Part shown: positions 12,134 to 22,545 of the stretch, in pieces | Position numbering within the stretch: position 1 is the stretch's first letter | Layout of the letters: every line of letters starts with the position of its first letter | Assembly (NCBI GenBank): GCA_030144725.1 | Contig: JASKMD010000003.1 | Location: 500,852-564,851 of the forward strand | Direction of reading: 5' to 3' | Source: Haematococcus lacustris | Taxonomy: Eukaryota > Chlorophyta > Chlorophyceae > Chlamydomonadales > Haematococcaceae | DNA: 64,000 bases | The notes under the pieces: model-generated | What the model was told of the DNA's origin: nothing | Seen by the model: only the letters and a program-made list of their open reading frames with translations | Database searches by the model: none | Translations under genes and position numbers: made by a program

Positions 12134-13864
12134 TCAGCAGCAGCAGCCATGGCTGCTTAGCCATGCTCGAGCCATCGTCAACTCATCCGGTGCCACACTG
12201 TCCACCCCCTCTACGCTGATGAGGATGACCTGCTGCAGCGTGGGCATCAGCTGCACCAACTGGCGCCAGAATTCTGGTGAGGGGCTGATGCTGCCACCCT
12301 CAAACTCAAGCTGAGTGCAGCCCTGACACAGTGCAGCAAGTACTGGCACATCCTCAACGCTCACATCATGCAAGCCTTCGATTGCTACCTCGTCTGCACA
12401 ACAGCATGGCAGCGGCTGCAATGCCGCCACCAGCTGCTCCCAGTGCCTCCTGTTTGGCGAGAGCGCAGAATGGGAGAGGTCACTCCCTGCCACCTCCGCT
12501 GCTGCTGCTCCCTGCGCTGCTGCTGCCACCTCCGCTGCTGCGGCTGCCTCCGCTGCTGCAGAAGCTAAGGAGCCCTCCACAACCAGCCCGAAGAGCTTGG
12601 CAAGCAGTGGCGCCTGGCAAGCCTGGCTGAGGACTCGGAAGCGGGCTGCCTTCGCAACGCTATCCAGCTGTGTGATTCCAACCTCCATGGGGCGTTCCAA
12701 GGAGAGCTGCCAGGTGATGGGGGTGTCGGCACGTAGGCTGGTTAGCCCCCAGATTGTGTCCAGATGCACGCTGGCAAGCTGGGTGGCTGCCATCAGAGTA
12801 TCCAGCTGCTGCTGTCCTTGTACGGAGGCATCAGGCAGCTGCAGGGTGTGCAGTTGAGGCAGCGCGGGCAGCAGCTCAGGCAGGCCCTCCAGCCCCGCAA
12901 CCCCATGGACAGTCAGCACCTGCAGCTGAGCCAGGGGAAGCAACTGGTCCAAGAGCAGGTCCAGAGCCATGTCATCCCTTGACAGCCTGGACGAGGACTG
13001 CAGGTGCAGCTGCGTCAAGTGCTGTGCCAGGGGCTGCAGGTCAGGCAGGTGTGGCTCGTGTTGGCCCATGCATGCGATGTTCAACCTCAGCTGCTTGAGT
13101 CTGGCTCCATGGAATGGGCCGTCCAGGGCCACCGCCCCAGGCTGCTGCTGGAGCTGCAGGATGGTGGTGCTGGTGAGATCTAGCTGCTGCAGCTGCAGGG
13201 ACAGCTGCGGGTGGCAGAGCAGGCTGGCTAGGCCACTGCTGCTCACGGAGTAGCCGTGGAGGGACAGGGCAGTCAGGTTGGGAAAGCCGCCAAGTAGGTG
13301 CTGGGCAAGGCGTGGTGAGCAGTCTAACACTTTGAACCTCCCACGGCGACAGGGACCACTGTAGCCTAGCTTGCAAGCTTCCGCTGCTGCACAGGGACCC
13401 AGCTTGGCCAGGACGTGCGTCAACAGCTCCTTACGGGGCTGATGCAGTATGTCGAAAGTCAGCTTGCTGTTCCTGGCACGCAAAGCTACGATGGCGCGAC
13501 GCGTGAGCAGCTGGTCGCAGCGCAGCCTCTCCAACGGGAAGTGGAAAGCTGGGGCGCGCTGCAAATTTGCCAAGGAGAAGGCGCGGCAGGCAAGGGACAG
13601 CGCTTTCCCGGCCCCAAGCTGCACTGCCAAGCTGGCAATGTCCCCTAGCAGCGCTTCAGGGAGGTCCAACAGGGAGGTAGCATGGAGGGTGGCACGCGCT
13701 GTTGAGGGTGGCGTGAGTGCAACGGCACCGCCTGTGGCCTTCCCGGCACTTCGTTGATTGCCCATAGCTCTCAGTGGCTGCTCGCCGTCGATGTTGTGGG
13801 CCACGGGCAGCTTCCGGGGTGATAAGCTTCTGAGGTGTGACGCGAGAATGCAGCTGCTGGACAT
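12134..13864 (-). CDS. F-box-like/leucine-rich-repeat protein, intronless
   Basis: A single 576-residue reading frame from an ATG at 13864. Near residues 65-110 it has an F-box-like segment (SLLDLPEALLGDIASLAVQL followed by GAGKALSLACRAFSLANL). Leu-rich repeats follow, with motifs such as GFPNLTALSLHGYSVSSSGL, LQLQQLDLTSTTILQLQQ and LPALPQLHTLQLPDASVQ. An Ala-rich spacer near residue 430 is encoded by GCN/GCG runs. F-box proteins usually present substrates to SCF ubiquitin ligases; that role is inferred from the fold and not shown here. It is a distant relative of copies A-E further right (same LPxxLL start and LxxLTxLxL repeats) but lacks their C-terminal block. A second ATG at about 13765 precedes the F-box and could also be used. 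Confidence 0.7.
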   Translation of the reverse strand: MSSSCILASHLRSLSPRKLPVAHNIDGEQPLRAMGNQRSAGKATGGAVALTPPSTARATLHATSLLDLPEALLGDIASLAVQLGAGKALSLACRAFSLANLQRAPAFHFPLERLRCDQLLTRRAIVALRARNSKLTFDILHQPRKELLTHVLAKLGPCAAAEACKLGYSGPCRRGRFKVLDCSPRLAQHLLGGFPNLTALSLHGYSVSSSGLASLLCHPQLSLQLQQLDLTSTTILQLQQQPGAVALDGPFHGARLKQLRLNIACMGQHEPHLPDLQPLAQHLTQLHLQSSSRLSRDDMALDLLLDQLLPLAQLQVLTVHGVAGLEGLPELLPALPQLHTLQLPDASVQGQQQLDTLMAATQLASVHLDTIWGLTSLRADTPITWQLSLERPMEVGITQLDSVAKAARFRVLSQACQAPLLAKLFGLVVEGSLASAAAEAAAAAEVAAAAQGAAAAEVAGSDLSHSALSPNRRHWEQLVAALQPLPCCCADEVAIEGLHDVSVEDVPVLAALCQGCTQLEFEGGSISPSPEFWRQLVQLMPTLQQVILISVEGVDSVAPDELTMARAWLSSHGCCC

Positions 13865-14007
13865 GCTGCTGCTGCCGGTGCTATTACTCAGCCATTGTGT
13901 TCATACCTTGTCCAACCTGACTGATAGCCATGAGTTGGATGCGGAACTCAGCAACGATGCGAAGTCACACATCACCCACTGGACTGCTCTGTGCTTCTTT
14001 GCAACAT

Positions 14008-14098
14008 GGCTGCTCCTTGACATGGCTGCTCTTTGAGTGCCAGTGCCTGCCCCATGGCCTCTGTACAACTATACCAATGCAAGGCTGTATAGCCCTGG
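14008..14098 (-). repeat. Inverted repeat, right arm
   Basis: Reverse-complement partner of 11391-11488. Shared blocks include TATACAGCC, TGTACAGAGGCCATGG and CATGTCAAGGAGCAGCC. It lies just upstream (on the minus strand) of the F-box-like gene that starts at 13864. Confidence 0.6.
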
Positions 14099-14219
14099 CA
14101 CTGGGTTTAGTACACAGTCACCGTGTTGGTGTATGGTGGTGGTGGTGACGGTCCAGCCACGACTATAACTCGCAGGTATAGCACGGCCGCCAGCCCATTT
14201 CCCGTGGGTTAACCCGGCC

Positions 14220-14400
14220 TTGACCCCAGTCGTGAGCCCCTCGAATGACGGGCGTCAGTCAGGAGGCCCCAACATGGGGTTGGTGATCTTCATGCAAATA
14301 CTCACTCAATACTGCACCGTTTTCATTAGCGTTTATCGCATTGGCAGCTGCGATTTACTGCGCGTCTCCTGGCAAGCGGCGCGTTACCTCTTGCGAGTAA
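14220..14400 (+). repeat. Dispersed repeat family 1, copy 1
   Basis: The core CCCCAACATGGGGTTGGTGAT, a short variable stretch, then TCAATACTGCACCGTTTTC and TAGCGTTTATC recurs at about 24945-25140 (inside a hAT element) and at 58036-58200. No coding potential is conserved between the copies. The region 13865-14713 otherwise holds no gene that I can support. Confidence 0.65.
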
Positions 14401-15092
14401 GGCCATGCCGGCGCAAGCGATCGCGGACACCCCTCAGCTGCTCACAGCCGATTGTTCTAGTGGCATGTAGCGGCATCAGTGATGGAGCTGCGCCTGCTAT
14501 CGAGCCAGAAGTACAATCTCATTTCAGCCCGCCAGGCTTGCTCCACGAGCCTTTCATTGGTGCAGGCGGCGTCGGAAGACCGTCGTTGGGCAAGAAATAA
14601 CGCGACATTGCAGCGAGGTGCGATTGGATAGAGGTCTCTCTAGCCGGCCACACAGAAAAAGGGACCCCCTTGCACAAATCGGCATGTTGTGAGCTGACCA
14701 CTCTGAGTTATTACGGCGCGTTTCCAATGGACGGAGAAAAGAGAAAAGAGATCGCCCATGTGCATGAATTCAAACGCGTTTCCAATGGACGGAGAAAAGA
14801 GAAAAGAGATGCAGCCGCCGCCTACGCCTTCATTGATCTACACACGAGCTGCCCAGCAACATGGATAGCAGCAGCAGCAGCGGTTACAGCGGAAGTAGAG
14901 GCAGCAGTAGAGCATGACCCGGTTTGTTAAACAAGTTTAACAAGTTAAACAAAGGGAGAATGTTTAACAAATGTTTAACACGACCGCCAGGTCTCGCTCC
15001 GCAGTCGCGATGGAAGGCGAAGCAACCGTGACCCCAATGTTCGAACCAATGCACACACGCAGCCTTCCCGCGAACCAAAGCTACACGCAGAG

Positions 15093-16057
15093 CTACAGGT
15101 CACCCCCGCCATTGGCTGCACCCCCGTGGCTCAAGAGATAAAAACTTTCTCATTTCTGCACGGATGAGGCCGCCGATTCGTGCGATGAGCTGCTTATGGC
15201 CTGACTAGAGTGCAGTCAGCCCCAGCGGTTTGCCGGGTGGCTGGCCCCCAACACGCGACGTGTTCTGGCGCCACGCAGACACTCTTAGCAACCGCTGTAG
15301 GCAGCTGGGACCCAGCGCGGCGTGAACGGCGCATCCAAACTAATTTTTAAACCAGCATGCAAGAGCCCTTTAAATCGCATTCTTCAACACGGGTTCAGTC
15401 CACATGTGACAGCAATGTCAAGGTGGTTACCGCATCGGTGCTTGTGGTTCTTTTGCAGCCAAACGCAGCTAGAATCAGTCAAAAAGATGCATAAACTGAG
15501 CTGATATGAGTATCACCCCCCACACATGAAACGGACCACACATCAAGACAACGCGTTTCTGCTTTGCAGACACGTTAGGTGACCACACAAGGAGCCGCGC
15601 TGAACTGGCAATTCATCATTTGACGTCCTGGTTGGACAGTTATGGCAGCCGGAAGAAGCCGGAATCTGACGTTACACGAGGTGCACGCTGTTCGGGTGCA
15701 GGGACAGGCCACAAGCCATACCACCACTCTTAACATGTCATCAGCACTAGCACTAGCACTAGAACACATGTCAGGGGGGGTACTGCGCCCGACAAAAATA
15801 CAAAAATTTGAAAAGCTGGTCCGCTGAGCGCGATAGCTGTTCTCTGATCACAGCCCCACTAAGCAGGCCATTTCCGGCACAGCGCGACCCGATCTCACAG
15901 CACCCCCGCCCGCCCCGGCACAGGTGCACATCAGCCCGAGCAGCCCGCTAGCTTCGCTTTAATGAGCTGCATCGCCCTGCGCGAGAATCGCTGTAACACT
16001 CGTAAAAACCAGAAAGATTTTATCAGGGGTGCAGCCAATGGCGGGGGTGACCTACAG
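15093..16057. mobile_element. Nested TIR element 1 (15099-16051), non-autonomous
   Basis: The ends are GTCACCCCCGCCATTGGCTG plus CACCCC at 15099 and its exact reverse complement ending at 16051. About 26 bp match perfectly, and a weaker match continues (GATAAAA..CTTTCT). CTACAG flanks both ends, at 15093-15098 and 16052-16057. There is no reading frame resembling a transposase. Its end sequence is shared with the adjacent element 2 (GTCACCCC.GCCATTGGC), so both probably used the same transposase. Confidence 0.75.
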
Positions 16058-17319
16058 GTCACCCCGGCCATTGGCCATGCCAATCCGTGACAGGCGCGAC
16101 GCTCACACCACGCGCTAGTGAAGGGTAGCTGAGGCTATCGCGGTAAGTCACGCGCGCTAAAACTCGCGTTTTGCACTGAAGCCTTGTCCCAGATCACCGC
16201 CCGCCACCAGGTCGAAAATTGAGATAGCGCAAACAAGTTGCGACCCACTCACAAGAGCAGGGTGGCGAGGCGCTCCGTGGCGTCCGTAGCAAAGTTCGCA
16301 CTAATGAGGCAGGCTCGTAGTGCGCCGCAGGCTATCGCAGTGAGCCGTGCTACCACGCCATGTCACTACACCACGAGACTGAGTCACGCCACGCTTCGCT
16401 CGGTGCAAGCTGGGTCGGTGCAAGTTGGGTGCATGGCACTGTCATTTTTTCCGTGGCGTCCGCGGCGCCCGCCACAATGGAGGTTTCCGGCACTGCCACT
16501 GCCATAACTTACGAGCTTGGAACGTATCGCTTTACGGTGTGCCAGGAGGGCGCGACGTCGGGGCCCAGGAGGGCTCATCGCATTTTTCGGTATCAACATC
16601 GCGAACCGTGCGAGAAATGCAGCGATGAGGGCGCCCAGCGGCAGCACAGGACCCAGCCCATCGGGGATGTGCTCAAGGACGCCGCCAATCGCCCCCTGTG
16701 ATGAGATCGCCCCATGCCACATTCACCCTCGGCCACATTTTGTCATTGTGTGTACCACACAAGGTGATGGAGTATGCCTGGAGCACGACCCGGAATATAG
16801 ACCCGCCCAGCTATCAGTGAAAGGTGGAATCACGTGGAAAGGACCACTGACCAAAAAGTTTATGATCTTGACAAAAGCCCAGGAATAATGGGGTCAAGGC
16901 TTTAGCAGAGTGCACGGTAGCGAAACAAAGTCCACGCACGGTGCTGCTGACACCTGAGGGAGATGTTGTGCATGCTTGGAGGCAGGATCAGGCAGGTCCC
17001 GGCTCAGGTGTCAGAAGGGCCCGGGCCAGGTTTTAGGAAGTACACGGGCATGAGGGGTCCTGACCCAACCCAGGGAATCTTGCGCTTCGACATGCGACCC
17101 ACGTACGGTCGCACCCCGTTGAGCCCTAGGTTGCAGCGAGCGACCATGTTCACAGTCCGCGGGAACGGCGGGCGGAGTGATCTGGGAGGCTTCAGTGCAA
17201 AACGCGAGTTTTAGCGCGCGTGACTTACCGCGATAGCCTCAGCTACCCTTCACTAGCGCGTGGTGTGAGCGTCGCGCCTGTCACGGATTGGCATGGCCAA
17301 TGGCCGGGGTGACCTACAG
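16052..17319. mobile_element. Nested TIR element 2 (16058-17313) with long inverted repeats
   Basis: By direct comparison, 16058-16184 is the exact reverse complement of 17187-17313: a 127-bp perfect terminal inverted repeat, with a weaker match continuing inward (CCCAGATCAC). CTACAG lies at 16052-16057 and again at 17314-17319. Internal reading frames are short (123 residues at most) and match nothing I recognise. Perfect TIRs suggest recent activity or gene conversion. Element 1 and element 2 share the middle CTACAG. Confidence 0.85.
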
Positions 17320-18153
17320 TGCTCGGCTGGTGTTTCACTATGATGTAAATGTGCTTGGAGCAGGCCATGGCTGTAGCTTTGGGGGTTGGCTGTAGCTCTG
17401 GGGGCGATCTTTTCATATGGTATGGGAACAAGGACGCAATTGTCCCGTTAGCTGGGATGGTGGCATGTATGATGGGGTCAAGCATCGCAGGCGCAAGTGC
17501 ACAAAGTGCGCCGTGCAAGTCAGTCGTGCAAGTCAGTGCAGTTGTGCAAGTCAGGCTGCGGGGCTAACTAGTCAAGCACTCTCCGCACTAGCGGGACTAG
17601 CTAAGTATGCTCCGGGGGGCTACAACTCTCTATGGCACTGCTCCGCGTTGAAATTGCGGTGCTCGTCAAACAGCTGATGCGCCCTCAGCTGATGCGCCCT
17701 CAGCAACAATACGGACCAGGACCATCTCCTGGGCATCTGTCCTCTTCATCAGCTCCTGCGGCTTAGGTGGCGACGCAGAAGCGGCAACGGGACATTGGCA
17801 ACGGGACGTCAAACAGCGATGCCCTGGAGAAACAGCCCAGCCTAACCCAGCTCTCGCTGCGGCTCCGGTGCAAAAGGTCACATCTCTCGGTCACATCTCT
17901 TTTTCTCCTGGGGGGGTCGGCCTGAGAAAAAGAGTAGCGGAGAAAAAGAGATGAAGTGGAGCTCACTCTAGGAGAGTTATTCGTCTCTATCTCCGCGCAT
18001 TGGAAACGGGAGAAAAGAGATCCGGACCGTTGGCGGCAGTTAGAGGGACATGGGCTGGCGGCGATCTCTTTTTCTCTTTCTCTTTCTCTCTTTTTCTCTT
18101 TCTCTCTCCGATCTCTTTTCTCTTTCTCTCCGTGCATTGAAAACGCGCCCTTA

Positions 18154-20618
18154 GAATGTCTCGTTATTACTTTGTTCATTACTCAACGACACAGCTGCTG
18201 GAAAAGAAAGCACGGCAAACCATCAATTAGGCCCGCCTGCTCACCCTTTGTTTTTTGTTAGTTGGGGTCGCCTGGGCCAGAGACTCCGACCGGGTCATCG
18301 AAACCTGTCGATTGTCGCAAAATCGATGGGTTCATTGAAATAGGGTCAATTGCGGTCGAAGCTGGTTGAAAGCTGCCGACCGATGGGCTGAGACGGGCGA
18401 GACCGGCAACAGGCATCTCAGGTCGTTGCGGTGTATCCCAACCATCTTAACCTATTGAGGCAACGTATTGAACACACTAGAGGTGGTGCGAACCCAGCAG
18501 GCCATCTATGTAACACGGATTTATACTTTCAGGTTGCATGCAGGTTTCGCAAAGGGAAGCGAAAGAATCTCGAAGGACAGCACACAGTAGCCAGGATGAG
18601 CTAGCAGCCAGGATGAGCTAGCAGCCAGGACCAGCCAGCAGCAGCCCGGACCAAACACGCCACCATCGATTCGCCGCCAGCGATAGAAGGCATGCGACCA
18701 GGTCGAGCGAAAGGAGCGAGGAGAAAGAATGCCAGGGAAAGGTGCGCTGTGAGGAGCAAGGTGGCGCTCATCGATTTTGTGGCACATGTGGAGTGCCTTA
18801 TGCAGAAATGCAGGCAGATAGAAGAGAAGTTAGAAGATTTCTCCTGCTCCCACATCCTATGCCAAGTAGCACGGGAAGAAGCACGGGAAGAATGTGTGGC
18901 ATGGGTTGCTTGCAGGTGAACTGGATTGGAGGTGAATTGAAGGAGCCTGGAGCGCAGGACCAGTCGTAAGCTGGAAGCCATGAAGTGCAGCCAAGGGAAA
19001 CAGCTTGGCAGAGCAGCCAAGAGCAGCCAGGAGCAGTTAGAAGCGGCATCAATGAGCGGCAGCGATGAGCGGCAGCGATGAGCGGCAGCAATGAGCGGCA
19101 CCCATGAGCAGCACCCACCCCCCTCGTCCCACACCCAACCCCATCCCCCCCTCACACACTCTTCCTAGGAAATGAGGGAGTGGTGAGTGGCTAGCCTTTG
19201 CAACTTTGTGGCTTTTTTACCTAGTCTGACCGCTGTCATGCCGTTGTTTTTCTGCAGTTGGTCACACCCATCCCCCTTTCCCACTACCACCACCCCCACT
19301 CCAACCCCTTGGCCCCTTCCCCCTAACCCTACCCTGTCCCATCACCAACACCTCCAAGTCTCCTACTCCCCCATTTCCCCCCTCCCCCTCACTTTCCCCC
19401 GACATCGAAGTCCCCTCCCTACCCTACCCAGCAGCCAGGAGGAAGCCCCCTCTTGTCCCTCTTCTCCCTGCCCAATCTAGAAGTGGCTACCCCTCTAAGA
19501 AGTGGCTAACCACCTGCCGGTAAGTAGCTGACACCCAGCCCAGCTGGCCTCCTGCCCCTTGGCCTCTTCCTCTGTCCCTCTGCTGTCCCACCACTACCAC
19601 CAGTCCGCAACCCCGTCTTCTTCCCCCCAACCCCATCGGGCAGCCTGGAGCGGGCAGCCTGGAGCCAGCGCTAGTAGTAGCAGCCAACACCACCCTCACT
19701 AGCCATGCCATGCCCACACAACAATGACCCATCCCATCCCTCTCTCAAGGGGACAGCCAAGCCAGTGGGACAGCCAAGCCAAGCCAAGCACTTGGGTGGT
19801 TGCCAGCCCGTGCTTGGTGTGCGACATGGCTTGTTGTTGGTGTTGTTGCGTTCGTCATGTTGCTGTTGGTGGTGGTGGTGTTGTGTTGGCCTTGGTGGTG
19901 GTGTTATTGTTGGTGTTGTGTTGCGGGGCGCTAGGGATTATAGCTGAGCCCACAACCCACAGGGCACACCTCACAAGGGTACTAGTGCCGCATTGCATGG
20001 CATGACCAGCAGGCTTTGAGTCCTAGAAGCATGCCCAATGGCATGGCAGCAAGCCTGTTACTTTGGATGTAGGCTTTGTGCTTTGGCACTAGGCCTTGTA
20101 CTTTGGCATAACATCTTGTGCTTTGGCCAAGTACAGTAGCCAGTGTAACATCGATGAGTTTCCTGCATCGATCCCCCATCGAATCGATGGATGGAGCCGA
20201 CTCGAAACTGCCTCGAACATGCCTCGAACATGCCTAAAACATGCCTCGATCACGCCTCGAAATCACAAAAATCGATACTCCCATCGAATCGACAGCTTAC
20301 CCCATCGACACACTGGGCCGAGATCAGTCGGCGTCGGTCCCCCTAGTCGGTCCGCAATCGAGGCGGGATCGGCGGGGGGGGAAATGTCCGACGCCCAGCC
20401 CCAACCCTGCCCTCACACCCCACCCCACGCCCCTTCCCAGCCCCAGCTCCGCCCTCCCTCCCACCCACTCCCAACCCCAGCCCAGCCCCGCCCTCCCACC
20501 CCATCCCACCCCCTCCCAGCCCCAGGCCCGCCCTCCCACCCCTTGTACATCCTAGACCAATGGTCCAGGGCCGGCGGCGTGCTCAGCTCCAAGCCATGTT
20601 CAACTCACCAAGGGCTGG
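18154..20618. other. Gene-poor repetitive stretch
   Basis: No gene can be supported. It contains short tandem motifs (AGCCAGGATGAGCTAGC near 18593-18625, GATGAGCGGCAGC near 19060-19110), a C/CT-rich tract at 19260-19480, GTT/GGT runs at 19830-19920, AGGCTTTGTGCTTTGGCA-like units at 20010-20130, and TCGA-rich DNA at 18290-18420 and 20150-20390. Several open frames here are only products of biased composition. Confidence 0.55.
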
Positions 20619-20627
20619 CTATCTGCC

Positions 20628-20735
20628 CCCCCCTGGCAGCAGCTGGCAGCTGGTGCTGGCGCCGCCCCTGGGCTGCCCACCCCTCCTGCTGCCCCCCCCT
20701 GGCAGCAGCTGGCAGCTGGTGCAGGTGCTCCCCCT
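20628..20735 (+). repeat. Two-copy tandem duplication
   Basis: The block GCCCCCCCTGGCAGCAGCTG followed by GCAGCTGGTGC occurs at 20628-20658 and again at about 20691-20722. The surrounding 20619-21095 minus-strand frame could contain exons but shows no recognisable domain. Confidence 0.6.
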
Positions 20736-20739
20736 TAGC

Positions 20740-21417
20740 TGCTCACATCTCCAGCCGAGCAGCAAGGGGCCACATCGCAGCTGGACACGAGCTCTACACG
20801 CAAGCGGAGGGCGGGCGTGAGAGATGGGACCCAACCTGCTGAGCAAGGTAACAGAGCAATAGCCTCCACACCTTGTAGGGTTGTGTGGAGTGGCCAAGTC
20901 ATCAGTACTGCTCACGAACGGGTCAAGCATCGCAGCAACCTTGTATATTTCCGAGCATGGGTGAAGGGGCGTTGCTAGATCGGTTTGGCATGCCATGTGA
21001 ATCGTTTTGACTGCGCGACTGTGCCTCACTGTGCGCAGGTGCTCCTGGGCCACGTCGGTCACGGCGGTCTCTCGCGACGAGGCCCGCATGAGCAAAACTT
21101 GGCATGAATTTAAATGTCAAGCTTTGAGCCGCCATAGCACTCAGCACACTGCACAATATTTCATGTTACAAGCTGCACCGCATAGCTGACAGAGTCCTCT
21201 ACCCAGGGATGTGCGAAACATAAATAGAAACCACGGGGCTGAGACGCGGCGTCGTTTTGATTACCAGGGGGCGGTTTTCTGTCAGTTGGGGACACCTGAC
21301 TCAAACATTGAAGTGATACATGTTTGGTGACTCCCTATTCTTTATAGATCTAACAAGCCAGAGGCTGCCAAGTGCAACACCTAGCAATAGCACATTATCC
21401 ACATATGAATTTGTTCA
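20740..21417. other. Unassigned stretch, possible minus-strand exon
   Basis: A minus-strand frame from about 21095 to 20830 (starting MLMRASSRETAVTDVAQEHL) is protein-like rather than low complexity, and ends toward the duplicated 20628-20735 block. No domain is recognisable and no partner exon is certain. At 21280-21300 the motif TTTTCTGTCAGTTGGGG belongs to a dispersed repeat also seen near 28495, 40280, 59955 and 62528. Confidence 0.25.
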
Positions 21418-21625
21418 CTAGTGGGGCAGCCGCCTTCCAGCACTGAAGCGTGTGGCTGCTTCCATCACAGCCTCATCATCCTCACTATCACTCTCGCTAT
21501 CAGAGCTGCTGCTGGCTGAGCTGCTGGCACTGCTGCTGTCGCTTCCATCAGCCTCCACCGTGGCAGCAGCCCTCAAAGCTTGTGTGACGATGTCGTCCTC
21601 ATCACTATCAGAAAGAGGTTGCCTG

Positions 21626-21795
21626 CCCCTGCCCCTGCCCCTGCCCCTGCCCCTGCCCCTGCCCCTGCCCCTGCCCCTGCCCCTGCCCCTGCCCCTGCCC
21701 CTGCCCCTGCCCCTGCCCCTGCCCCTGCCCCTGCCCCTGCCCCTGCCCCTGCCCCTGCCCCTGCCCCTGCCACGGCCCCCTCCCCTGCCCCTGCC
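21626..21795. repeat. (CCCCTG)n coding hexanucleotide repeat
   Basis: A nearly perfect run of CCCCTG units; on the minus strand it encodes alternating Arg-Gly. The same hexamer resumes at 25880 on the far side of the LTR retrotransposon. Confidence 0.95.
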
Positions 21796-21800
21796 CCTGC

Positions 21801-22160
21801 TGTTACAGTTCAACTTCAGACCTGGTATGCATGAGTTTTGAATGCGCTTGCAAGTCTTTTTAGCCTTGCATGCGTGAGATGTGACTTTCGGTTTACTTAA
21901 GCTGAGGCCAGGCAGGATTCGGGAGGGATGGATTCACGGAGGATGTCATTCAAACATACTACTCGGGATCACTGATTGGAGAACTAAGAAGAATGTAGAG
22001 ACATGTAAGGATGGATCCTGGCGACTCGGTGTCTGAAGCGCGCTACTTCCAGAGTACGAAAGCATCAGCAACAGCCACTAAGCAGCCACTACCACTGTCG
22101 GAATAGATTCTGGCCTCCGCCGCCTGCCATGCATACTGCTGCCCCGGCTATACTCTAACA
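21801..22160 (+). repeat. 5' long terminal repeat
   Basis: 360 bp, TGTTA...TAACA ends. Directly repeated at 24723-24750 plus 25548-25879. The sequence just after it (TTTGGTTTCCTCGCATCG) is where the primer-binding site should be. It begins with TTTGG rather than the usual TGG, and I could not assign a tRNA. Confidence 0.93.
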
Positions 22161-22369
22161 TTTGGTTTCCTCGCATCGATCATCAGCCTGTGCTCTTGCC
22201 TCACGCTACTTCCAGATAGTCGAGCTGTTGAGATATTTTGGGGCAGTACCTCCGGTGCAAGAACGCCGAAGGCTCAAGCTACCGCTGACACGCTCAGCAC
22301 CATCGCAGTGTAAGCTTGCCCAGCCGCTCAACTCGCAGCGCTAACCTGCAGTTTGTACCTGCAGTGTTT

Positions 22370-22545
22370 CAGATGCTTACCCGCGAAAGCGGTGCCCACC
22401 TGCGTTAGCAGTGCTTACCTGCGAAAGCAGTGCTTACCTGCGAAAGCAGTGCTTACCTGCTGTTTGCAGTGGACTCGCTGGACACATCCGTACCTCGCTG
22501 GACCTTGCTGGACATCGCTGGACACATCCGTACCTCGCAACCCAA
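22370..22545 (+). repeat. Short tandem repeats in the retrotransposon interior
   Basis: The unit AGTGCTTACCTGCGAAAGC is repeated about four times at 22370-22460, followed by two copies of CTGGACACATCCGTACCTCG near 22490 and 22522. They lie in the region where gag would be expected. No coding meaning could be assigned. Confidence 0.7.

Larger units (their letters stand above)
14711..18153. mobile_element. 3.4-kb TIR DNA transposon, PIF/Harbinger-like ends, non-autonomous, with nested insertions
   Basis: The element is 14714-18150, flanked on both sides by TTA (14711-14713 and 18151-18153). The left end, CGGCGCGTTTCCAATGGACG followed by GAGAAAAGAGAAAAGAGATC, pairs with the right end read in reverse: GGGCGCGTTTTCAATGCACG followed by GAGAGAAAGAGAAAAGAGATC. 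That makes about 41 bp of inverted repeat with four mismatches. Each end carries a second, inner copy of the same motif (14772-14812 on the left, about 17990-18020 on the right). A three-base TTA duplication and a GGGC.CGTTT terminus fit PIF/Harbinger elements. I found no transposase reading frame, so it is non-autonomous or gutted. Two other elements sit inside it. Confidence 0.7.

Noticed and set aside
18601..19155. 184-codon minus-strand frame
   Set aside because: Composition is driven by short AGC/GAT repeats, and no domain or splice context was seen.
21580..21834. Plus-strand Ala-Pro repeat frame
   Set aside because: Antisense of the Arg-Gly coding hexamer. The minus frame has a non-repetitive acidic C-terminus, so it is preferred.
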